Shown here: positions 26,525 through 39,965 of the stretch, in pieces | Layout of the letters: every line of letters begins with the position of its first letter | Numbering within the stretch: the stretch's first letter is position 1 | Source of the DNA: Amphimedon queenslandica | Lineage: Eukaryota > Porifera > Demospongiae > Haplosclerida > Niphatidae | NCBI RefSeq assembly: GCF_000090795.2 | Contig: NW_003546265.1 | Location: forward strand, 248,784 to 312,783 | DNA: 64,000 bases | Direction of reading: 5' to 3' | Program-made: the position numbers and the translations under genes | Notes under the pieces: generated by a model | The model's database searches: none | What the model was told of the DNA's origin: nothing | The model's input: the letters and a program-made list of their open reading frames with translations, nothing else

Positions 26525-27592
26525 GATGGAATGGGTGTGGTTAATTCCTACGAGGGTTAAAAATGAGATTCATTGATGGAAAGAGGAGAAGGATTATAAG
26601 TATAGGCAAGGGTATGAGTGAGTGCGTGTCTGTATGAAGTGAAATGAAATCCATCCCATACAAACAAGGTAACACATGCAGGACATACAGCAACACTTAT
26701 TTATACATGTAAACTCAACAAAATGTAAATTGTTATAATTGATGGATGTATGATGTGTTTATGCGATGTGCAAGAGGCTTATATTGACCACGAAAAAAAA
26801 CAAGATAAAATTCAATTATTATGGAATATAGGAAAGAAAGAGCTTGAAAGAGAGAGAGAGGGGGGGGGAGAGCAAGAGAGAGGAGAGAGATAGAGTACAT
26901 TATTACAGTTCAGAGGTGAGACAATTTACACTAAAACAAAACCAAACAACATATATACAGGGCAGACAATAATTGGAGGATTCATTCAGGAGCAAAAGAG
27001 GCACTAGTAATTAAACCATCCAAAATAAAGATCAAATGAATTTAATTCCCATCACTACAGTTCCTGCAGAATTGCTACATTCATGTACATGTAAACAATT
27101 AATACATGTATCGTACATGCAAACGCATGTCCTTATGCAAACGAAGAATTAATGGCGGCTGGTAGCTAGTATCGCTATTATTAGCCAAAGGAAAGCGGGA
27201 TATATAAACAAATTCACACCATTTTGTAATTTTAAGAGACAAAAACTCACAAAAGAATCGCATTCACTCGAGAAGATCCTTGAAATAACGACGAAGAGGA
27301 ATAACCAAGCGACGAGAATTTTGAATAAAACAGGTGCTGGCTTTGTGCGTCTTCTCTTTATCTCCTTGGAAATTAGACTCTGTTGTCCTTCTTTCTCTCC
27401 CTTTAGGCGGTTTAACGATTTCCCGCCAAACACGGGATCACGTGATCCATGTCAACCACACCCACTTTCAATTAAAGCCGGCCCGGGTGATTGTCTGCGG
27501 AATTTTAATAAGAATCAAGACCACACCCCTATCCAGTTAATTAAATATTATTTTGCTTGAGTCGTCATCTTTCCACCTCTTTTATAAGTTTT
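26525..27592. promoter_or_regulatory. Divergent promoter between the EH1 gene and ALDH3
   Basis: A region of about 1 kb between start codons pointing apart. The 27150-27480 part is richer in CG than its surroundings. It holds AATGGCGGC (27151-27159, YY1-like) and a 14 bp palindrome GGATCACGTGATCC (27435-27448) containing the E-box CACGTG. A GA-rich tract lies at 26845-26895. The palindrome is about 150 bp upstream of the ALDH3 start. The same GATCACGTGATC core sits in the IPMK/PHD-finger promoter at 61072-61083. Regulatory function is inferred from position and symmetry. Confidence 0.55.
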
Positions 27593-30322
<2,730 letters not shown>

Positions 30323-30539
30323 TTGAGTGAGACAATTTATAAAGTGTGATTTCGTATGCTTTGCTGTAAAAAACAAAATATGATTGTGTCTAAATTTTTG
30401 TCTTGCGTGTTTTTTTTGATGTAAAAAAATAATATAAAACAATAAAAATCGTATGAATGTCAGATGAAGCTCTGTATGTAGGAACATGATGAATATAGTG
30501 ACAGCCAACTATTTTACACAAGCAAATTAAGTTCATTTT

Positions 30540-33500
30540 TTAAGCTTTAGACTCAATGCTTGAATTCTTCATAAATGTCTATAAAACATACTCAATACAT
30601 CAATGTTAAAATACAACACTTACTTCATTAGTTGAATTGCTAGAGAGAGACTTCTCCTTTGTTCTTCTTAAGCAGTGGGACAGTTTCTTCTTCACCCAAT
30701 CACTTATCTTATTATACAAATGGAAATTAAACAATTTATTTTAATATCAACTTCTTATGCTATACTTACAAATTTATTTCTTAAAACATGCATGTACAAG
30801 ATGGTTAATCCCTATCGTAAAAGAATAACAAAATGTATAAATTTAATACTAACTTGTAATGAATTCAATATTGTGAAAAGCCAAAGGAAAATTGTAGTTT
30901 GTTGACTGAAAGCAAATATCCCAATGACCCACGTTATGCCTAGCAATGGTGATAATACCAGGACGCCTTTCAGACCAGTTCTTTTAGAAATAATAATAAC
31001 AATTGTCACTAAAAAACTCACTTACTTGACTAAATCAATTTTCTTTAGGTTAGGATCAGCTCCTGTTGCAGCTTTAAAAGATTTTGAATGCATTATCTGA
31101 TAGATGGTCATTGCAAGGAGAATAATGTTAATCTAAAATGCATAGGTACATGTATGATGAAGAGAAATTGTAACTGCTAACTATTATGATGAACAGCATT
31201 GGTCCAATGAATGACCATATCATTCCTTTACTGGTTGATAGCCAACAACTAAATAAAATTATCATTATTATTATTGCAATCATTCAAAAGACTCACTAAT
31301 CATTAGTACCATAAAGATCATGCTTTATTCCAGTAGATATACCAACAATGATAATAGGTAGACCTATAAAATTATAAATTGTACACCTCTGGGTTTAAGT
31401 GTATAGCTTACCCCATCCAAGAGGTAGTAATAGATACCATCTGTCAGCTAGTGATCCATACACTCTTACTATCAATATATACAGCATAATCCCTTCAGCT
31501 AATGACCAACAGAATACACACAGGAACAAATAGTGCAGTGATCCAGCCAAAACTGAACACAGCCACTAATAAAACAGGAGACAGCATGCATCATTTGTAT
31601 TGTTAACAGCTTACTGGTATAGATCTTGGCAATTCAATCCCAAAAACAAACACCAGTAATGCTAACAGTAAAGCAAGTGACAAGTTAATGTGCACGTACA
31701 ACAGTGGACCTTTCTGGAGCTGCTTTCTATACAAAAGAAAGATAGATATAGTGAGGAAATCCGACAATTTAACTTACCTTAGCAGAGCAAGGAGGACAAT
31801 GGCAAACAATAAAGCAATGATTGAAATGATACAACCAATGTACCCAACAACTTGAAAACCAATTTGCTCTGCAGGACTAATGGAAGGATCATCATTCTAT
31901 AACAGAAATAATTTAGGAGTATCATAATTATAAGCAGGATTACTGGACATGCATACACACCTCACTAGTAACACCAGAGTGATCAACCAGTACAGCAAAA
32001 CTAGTCAAGTGGTTGCTAGTACACAATACTTGAGAACTGGATAGCATTGTTGTTGTCATGCCATCAGTGGACCAGTTCCTAGGAAAATAGGATGCAATGA
32101 TTTGTTTCTAAATAACTTCAGCTTTACTGCAATGATGGGTTCCAATAGTGACACATTGGGTTAGTATTGTTGAACTAATATCAAAAATAAATCAATTTTT
32201 ATTATACTATATAGCTTACTTTGCTGACATTAAAAGTAATGCTGATATTTTCATACAAATCAAACATGCCATTAACATCTGTGGTATCATTTGAAACTAC
32301 TTGGATTGATGAAATAATACTGAGCAGAGTTCTATTGATAAAATATTCATAGCATGCAGCCATAGATCTGCAGTGGTAGTATGCAAACCTATTGGATATC
32401 TCTTCAAATAAAGTATCAATGTTTTGTGTAATTGATGACATGATAACATATCTGCAGTCTACAAAGAGAGAGGAATCCATGTGCATACAAGTGTATAATA
32501 TGATTATAGTACATACTAGATGGGAATTGAGGAGTAAAGCAGTTGCTGTATCTATCAGGTACATCTTCATCATAATCTTCTTCATCATCATCATCATCTT
32601 TTTTATTATTTCTTTTATTCATTTTCATACCCATTGATTGACACAGTGCAGTCCTGGGCAAATTTATTTTCACGGACAATCCTTCATCTTCATCATAGAA
32701 TAAAGAAAGGATTACTAAACAAATTTAGTTATTGATGATGCTTAAACCTGATGAGTGTTCAAAGGAATTGTCATTGTCATCAGTGATTTTAAATGACACA
32801 CCTTTAAAAGTAATACTGAATGAATCATACAATTGCTATAAAATTTTTTTCATACCTAAATTATTTCCATTAAACTTATAGTCATTTTTAATTCTTCCTC
32901 CACCACTGAGTATAGCTTTACCAAAAACAATGTTCATTTCTTTAAGATTTGTCAGTAGCATGGGACCAATTTTATCCTATACAATGAATAGCAATGACTG
33001 CAGCATGTACTATGGCAACTGACTGATAGTGAAAGTGAAAGTGATGAGACATGACTAATATTGAAAGATGAATCCATCACTTCATATAGAATCTACAAAA
33101 TATAAAGAACAAACAGCAAACACATAATACACAGCACTAGCATAAGATGACAGCTATCACAAACTTCCTGCAATAGCATAACCAATACTAAACTACTTTC
33201 CTACAAACTGTTGTTATTTTAAACTTAATTATAGTCAGTTATGCATAACAGTAAACAGAAGGAAGTCTGTCTTTAAATAATGATAATAGAAGTTCAACTA
33301 AAGCATGTAGCTGTAGTGCATTTCAATATCAACAAGAGTGCAGGATAATTGTTATCCACTTTTGATATCAAGGATATTATTGTTACATACTTGTACATCT
33401 TCTTGGTCCATGATACTAGAAACATTATTGATATTTCCAACCAACTCTCTGATGACTTTCCTTCTCTTTTCAAATAGCCTTGTTGCATTTTTTGTTTTCG

Positions 33501-34336
33501 AATTACTGCTGACCCGAAGTGCAGTGCCTATCCTTTTCATTGAATTGAATCTAAACTGATTATTGAATGTATCATCAATTAGCTCTTCCTACAAAAAGGA
33601 AAAAGTAGCAGTTTTCCTTCTTCCTGGTATGCCAACTGTGGCATATTATCTAATTAAATTAGGACACACTACAGAGAGACTTACACAATCATCGTAATCT
33701 TCATCGCATTCTTCTTCTATTATCTCTTCTATTTCATTTTCGACTGCTTCCCTGCAATCTTTTGTACGGTTTAGGCAGTGATTGTACAATAAATTGATAC
33801 ATGGTGATGGAGATCTATGACTGGGTAAATCGAGACAAACAGCAATAAATTCGGCAAAACAATCCTGCAGACTTTCATTAAAAACCTTATGACAAACGTA
33901 TGTGTATTCTCTCATGATACCAGTCCTTATATTCTTATTCATATTCTCAGGCCTTTTTGTCAGATTAATAACATTTTCTACAAATGTTTCAAGCAAGTAC
34001 TTTCTTCCTACTTGTAGACTCATCATGCGGGTTATATTTAATGTCTTTTGTACAAGGCAGCTTCCATTAGATCTACAGCTTTGTATTGAAGTCCTAATGC
34101 AGTTAGGCAGTTCCAGCCCTGTACAGCCACTGTGAAATGGGGCTTGCAGAGTAAAATCAGGTCGCTTTGAGCTGCATGCCTCTAAAAGGAATATAAAGTA
34201 TAAAATGTGAACGACATTGCTGGTAAGGCTTACCGAGTCCCACAGTGGAATCAAGCAACAAGAACGGAATAAGGAGGCCAAGGAGAATCACGGAGAATGA
34301 TGTAAGGCGGTTAATAGCAGAGGGATCCATAATCAT
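30540..34336 (-). CDS. Adhesion GPCR with Cys-rich ectodomain, acidic GAIN insert, GPS and 7TM
   Basis: A spliced minus-strand gene. The ATG is at 34336 (a second Met six bases on) with a signal sequence (SVILLGLLIPFLLL). The first large ectodomain exon (33690-34180) is Cys-rich, ends in a strongly acidic run (EEIIEEECDEDYDDC) and resembles no named domain. A GAIN-like region spans about 31990-33590, with a Lys/Asp insert (KKDDDDDEEDYDEDVPD, near 32535-32600). The GPS shows NWSTDGM and [13 protein letters not shown] (31975-32090), with cleavage expected at HL/T. Its upstream cysteine segment reads QCVTIGTHHC, without the usual W. The 7TM core (about 30860-31900) includes SLHYLFLCVFCWSLAEGIMLY. 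The short tail ends KNSSIESKA at 30540. HRM, EGF and TSP3 modules of the other two GPCRs are absent, so it is a more distant relative. Confidence 0.8.
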
Positions 34337-34805
34337 CTCTCCCAAGAGTAGACCGGCCAGCACTTTAAAATAAACTGTTTAGTGATTCTAAAAGGTGGAG
34401 CTCTGTTGTTGAGGTGGTCCTTCAATGCATTTTATTAAATACACAAAATATGCTACACATGTACATGTAGATATAATTAAAGTACATAAAACATATTAAA
34501 GAAAATAATACCTTAGTATTAAATTATATATAATACACACTACATATATATGAATATATGTATCAATACAAAAATAAGAATGGAATGAAAAGAGTCATAT
34601 ATACTATAACATCGATAAATAATAATACACAATAATCAGTTAATAATAAATTAATAATAATAATAGTAATAATAATAATAATACGATGATGAATAAACTG
34701 CAGGTTTTTATGCTAGTAATATTACTCATCATTAAGACACACGAGAGAAGGAAGAGAGAAATAGTTAGATAAAGAAGAAGCATAGGAAGAAGAAATCACA
34801 AGATA
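34337..34805. other. Intergenic, AT-rich
   Basis: 5' flank of the third GPCR and 3' flank of LRMDA. AAT/TAA microsatellite-like sequence near 34645-34685. I see no gene. Confidence 0.5.
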
Positions 34806-35725
34806 TCATAAGTGATGATTACGTATAAATCTATTCCCTTCAGAATGCTTCCCATAATATACGTATTTACACTGTCCATAGACACCTAAAAATAACAATT
34901 AAAAATAACAATAAATAACTTATAATTTTTTTAATATTTACATTTACCTCTAAAAATAGCAATAAATTATAAAAATAACAATAAATAATTGATATTATTT
35001 TCAATACTTTACTAGTACCTCTATGTTGTCCCACAACATCTCGTGATGCTGGTAAAGGATTGAAACCACTGGGAACATCTTCTGAAGATTTCTTTAACTT
35101 CTTCTTAGATTCCTAAACAATTTCAACACAGGCAACTTCATAAAAACACACACAAATACATCCAAGAACATTAACATCATAATTGTACAAACACACACAC
35201 ACACAAACACACATATACGTGTACATTAATGTTCAATTAAAGGAGTATTATAGTCACAACATTACAAGATGGTACTTCACAATTCAACTGTAACTTTGGC
35301 AAACAGCCACCAAAAACAGGATACGCAATTCACTTGCCATTACAAGATGCAACGTGAATGATTACAAACAAACAAACAAACATCACAAAACAGTATTTAT
35401 AATGATATCCATCCTTCATACAAACAATGTTAACATAGACATATAAGATAAGATAATAAATGTATCACTATGTATAATGAATGATATAATTGATATTCTT
35501 ACTATTGAGTCTGTGGGTCTGACTACTCTCATGAAGGCTCCGACTCTCTGTGCCTCTTTCCTCTCCTCTGACGTGACGAAACTCGAATCCAAGAAAGTTA
35601 ACTTTGGCAAACGATGTAAAACAAAATACCTAATAATAATAATAATAATAATTTTTGTCTTTCTTTCGGGTTCTCCCTCTCCTCCTTTCTATACATTTCC
35701 TCTCTTTTTGTTGCCCTTTTCTCTC

Positions 35726-35803
<78 letters not shown>

Positions 35804-38800
35804 GTATAATCATAACAAGTAAAAATAACGATAATAATAAAGAACATAATGTACAAATTAATACGAAGAATTGTACAAATCGTAATGAGAATGCACATGA
35901 TTCTCATGTTTTTTAGCATATAAGTTGTACAATTCTTCTTATACATGTACATATACAATTCTTCTTGTACAATACATACTATATACATGTACATATACAT
36001 GTACATATACATGTACATGTATATGTACATGTACAAGTGCATGTACATGTACATATACATGCACTTGTACATGTAGTAACAATTACACATGTATACATGT
36101 ACATGTACAATTCTTGTACATACTATATACATGTACACATACATAGTACATAAGAAACCTTATTATCCTTACCTATAGTGCTGGTAGTCTTCATCATCAT
36201 GTCCAGACTGTAGTATCTCGTGTGGGCAGGCCCTGTTACCAAGGAGACTCAGATACTTCAAAGATGGACACTGCTTCTCTAACGTGGACAGTAAGCTCTC
36301 AGTATCTATGATGTGTTGATTAGGAACGTTAAGAAATAACAATCCAACCCAAAGGTCGGAAATAGAGTAGCACATAATTATATTACATACATGTAACTAT
36401 AAACACTAACTGAACTAGACGTCATAAATACATTATGCACATCATGTACATATATCAGATTATTGACAGTAATTATGGAACGTTGTGCAGGACAGATATG
36501 CAGTCAAAATAAGACCAAAAAGAGGAAATAGCAATTATTAATAATCAATGGCAATTGATGTCTAATTCCAGGAACCCACTACAAATGTATACTTGAGCTA
36601 CAGTTATGACTGGAATGTTGTTATTGCAATGTAAGGATATCTGATTCTTGTTCAGAGTGAGGGTATGCAGGCGTGGTAGGTGTGGCAGTGACAGAGCAGC
36701 ATCGGTTAAATCATTGTTGTCCAACACAAGCTCTTCTAATACTTTGAAATTCTCTAATCCGTCCAGTGATCTAGTGAGAAGGGAAAGGGTTAGAGTAACA
36801 CGTTATAAACTAAAAATTTACATTTTTAACATGTAAAATCTACACAGGGTTTCCCACAAAGCATGCTAAGTAAGCTAAACAGCATGAGTTTCATGAGCTG
36901 ACAAGCACTACAATACAATATATGGCTTTTGGATCAACTTTAAAAATTCGCAAAAATCCAATTTTGATTGGAATCAGCTCAAACTTGCTACACAACATAA
37001 GAACATGTATGTGTATCAGAAAATGTTACAAAAACGGCAAATTCCCTCCTAGTCAATTTTGGTGAAATTTGGTCAAAATCCCTGTACTATAGTACAGGGA
37101 CTTTGATCCAATTTTTGAGAAACTTTAAAAATTCATAAAAAATCCAATTTTGATCGGAATCAGCTCAAACTTGCTACACAACATAAGAACATGTATATGC
37201 ATCAAAAGAAATTATAAAAATGGTAAATTCTCTCCTAGTCAATTTTGGTAAAATTTGGCCAAAGACCCCGTACTATTATATTACAGGGACCTCAGCCTTG
37301 CAAAATGTCCTCATTAAGGAGTCCTTGTTTATAAAGGAGTCCTTATCATAAAGGTGTTACATGTACATGTATATACATTTGATGTGTTTTGTTGTTTTAG
37401 TGTTGACCACAACAGTCCGACCCACTATAGCATTTTACAATTTATAGCGTATAAAAGGACACTGGGATTCGAGGTGCATTCAGGTAGGCTTTGTAGTACT
37501 AATCTCTGGTCTAATGTCAATTCTGATATACGACAATTTTTGGAAAGGGTAAAACCCTGCATTAAAAATTATGAAGTCCTATACCAATAATAACTTTAAT
37601 AATTATTATTATTGTTAATTTTTGAAAATGTAGGATTCAACCAGCCAGCCCTTTCAATGGTAAACTATAAAAATCCACTAAAAAGATGCTGATAACTATA
37701 TTAAAATCCTTGAAAAACCTACATGCACGGAGATTATGAATTCGACCATTATTATTATCATCTCATAAATTACTTTAGTCTATTGTATGATAGATCAAGT
37801 CGCTGTGCAGTCAGACCAAACTTCTCACACAAATGAGATGGAATGGATTCTACATCTTCACCAGTAAAAGCAACCTGGAGAGGGAAAGAGAGAGAGAGGA
37901 GAGAAAGAAAGGGAGAGAGAGAAAGGAAGAGAGAAGGAGAGAGAGGAGAGTAAGAAAGGGAGAGAGGGGGGGGATAGTGTGTGGGAGGGTATATATTAAT
38001 GATGCTGTCAAAATTTAATAAGATAATAAAGTACATGAAAGGGCATTGACAGCTTTCAGTGTAGTGATTGCTAGACAAACTACATTACAATAGGACAGTA
38101 GATGTACACAACAGTATCATAACACATAATGAATCAGTATAACCCTTTATAAGATAAAGGGTATTACCAAGAGTACATTAAGGGTTTGGTATTACACATA
38201 TATATATGTACATGTACATTATTGACAGCTGCAGATTTACATTCAGGAGGGAATACAAACAATTATCCACATAACAAAATCAAACATCAGAAGAAGAGGG
38301 GGACTATTATAAAGAGGGAGAGAGAGAGAGGGAGAAAAACCAATCACACTAACAAAGCAGCTGCTATACAGCAGTGAAGAGAAGGAAAGAGACACTAACT
38401 TGATTCACATCCTCCATTGTTGTCTCTACTCCTGTATCTCTACCAATGCTTGGAGAAGGCTGTGATCTCGTATCATCCTGTCCGTTAGGTAATCCCGAGT
38501 CTTTCCTCTTTTTAGGAGATGATGAGCTTAAATTCCGAGAGAACAAAGCTTCAGCTGATGCCATGGATCCTCCTATCACACAAGACATAACTGTCTTAAT
38601 CTCTCTCTTTGTCACATATGCGTATAAAATCTCTAACTTAGAGAGCAAGCTTTGTTAACGTATTTATATAACAGTGCATCTTAAACACACCCAAAGATAA
38701 ACAGCTAATGAGTCTTAACATCACAATTCAATTAGGAGTCATCTATTTTAGTTAACACCCTTGTATGTCTTGTAAGATGATAACAAGAGGCCTTGTTGAC

Positions 38801-39111
38801 ACCTTCAGCCCAATACAACAAACTGTGAATGATGCTACAAGTTAAAATACTCTTTAAATGCACATTATAAAGTTAATGGATCGCGTATAATAGCTCGAAA
38901 CAACGTAGGTGTTCTCTTAGGGCTTTAATAACGGCCAGTTGGGACTCTTTTGTTTAAAAATCTAAATCAGCGAATGCCAGAGGACATTACCTCTTGTTCT
39001 GTTAGGCTGCTGGTTAGTCTTATCCGCCTCTATAAGAACAAATTCCTCACAGGAAGAAGACCCACCATCATTTTCCAGCTTTGTTGCTGAAGGAGGAGGA
39101 GGCGTAGCCAT
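34806..39111 (-). CDS. LRMDA: Leucine-rich melanocyte differentiation-associated protein orthologue
   Basis: A spliced minus-strand gene. The ATG at 39111 opens a Pro/Ser-rich disordered N-terminus that continues in exon 38400-38574. LRRs follow: [11 protein letters not shown]...[12 protein letters not shown] (37780-37875), [21 protein letters not shown] and [14 protein letters not shown] (36600-36770), and [20 protein letters not shown] (36180-36310). The LRR cap is DDEDYQHYR then [14 protein letters not shown] (35430-35630). The end is [20 protein letters not shown], stop at 34806. The cap and the [14 protein letters not shown] end are, from memory, the hallmark of vertebrate LRMDA (C10orf11). 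In mammals it affects melanocyte differentiation; its role in an animal without melanocytes is unknown. Introns hold TAA and TACATG simple repeats and a dispersed palindrome repeat. Confidence 0.9.
35635..35805. repeat. (TAA)n microsatellites in LRMDA intron
   Basis: A short (ATA) run at about 35634-35650 and a long one of about 26 units at 35727-35803. Confidence 0.95.
35938..36160. repeat. TACATG palindromic simple-sequence tract
   Basis: Many overlapping TACATGTACATG units mixed with TATACATGTACA. Each hexamer pair is self-complementary, so long reading frames appear on both strands; these are not genes. It lies in an LRMDA intron. Confidence 0.9.
36843..37312. repeat. Palindrome-centred dispersed repeat, long copy e (inverted)
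   Basis: Begins CACAGGGTTTCCCACAAAGC, followed by about 90 bp that also starts copy h at 57183, then monomers with GAATCAGCTCAAACTTGCTA and ACATAAGAACATGTAT. The perfect palindrome is at 37080-37101; a second, degenerate one is near 37267-37288. In an LRMDA intron. Confidence 0.9.
37878..37970. repeat. GA-rich purine tract
   Basis: About 90 bp of AGAG/GGAGAG/AAGGGAG simple sequence just upstream (in gene sense) of an LRMDA LRR exon. It supplies a pyrimidine-rich stretch on the coding strand before the acceptor. Confidence 0.8.
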
Positions 39112-39319
39112 CACACAAGAATTTCCACTTCTGAGATCTGGCTATAGCTCATTAATATTCATGAGGTATCATGACTCGACGCATGCGCAGTAGGACTGTC
39201 TGCAAAAAACTTGTTAAATAACAATCATTTAATGATTTAAATTCTAATACCAATTAATTCTCCTAAATATATTCAATCAGTGAATAATAATAATAATGAA
39301 CACAATAGTTTATTTTGAA
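39112..39319. promoter_or_regulatory. Promoter region of LRMDA with NRF1-like site
   Basis: A ~210 bp spacer between the LRMDA start (39111) and the GBF1 stop (39320), both on the minus strand. CGCATGCGCA (39180-39189) lies about 70 bp upstream of the LRMDA start. Its CGCATGCG core is palindromic and close to the NRF1 consensus. The GBF1 3' UTR must also lie here or overlap. Confidence 0.45.
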
Positions 39320-39930
39320 TCATTCCGTTGAGGATGGAGTTATATTGCCCGACCTTGGACAATCTAAAGATGTGCTATTAGTATTATTATTATTATTAAT
39401 AACAATAGCAGCTGCTTGTGTGATACTGGGAGGAGAGGAAGAGGGAGGGAGAGGGGGAGAGGGAGGGTTAGGGGATGTTGGCACTAGTGTTGGGGTTGGC
39501 AGTGGAGGGTGTATCACTAGTATCGGAAAACTGCTTCCATCATCGCCTGCAGTATATAAAAGAATAAAATAAAAATGGCTGAGTGCTTTTAGTGGTTAGA
39601 CGGTTTAAAATAGTGGCATAAGTTTAGACAATAAATAGAGAAAATATTAACAAAATTACAAATGAAAGGATTGCATATTATAATCATTGTATATATATTT
39701 TAAATATGTGTTTTGACTAACTAGGGCTCTGAGATAAAGGAGATGAAGATGGAGAAACGTCACTCTGTGTGGGGCTGGTTGGTTTTGGGCGTGGCTGTTC
39801 TATAACAGGAGAAGAGGATGGTATGACAACAGTAGGTATCGACTCCGGAAATAAAACGGAAAGAAACTGAGGCAAGAACCTTTCAACTCTCTTCCAGGTG
39901 ACAGTCCAGAGCTGATTATTAGTCTCCTAA

Positions 39931-39965
<35 letters not shown>

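Noticed and set aside
35689-36153. Overlapping reading frames on both strands with Tyr/Met or Thr/Cys/His repeats
   Set aside because: They arise from TAA and TACATG simple repeats; no start context, domain or splice support.
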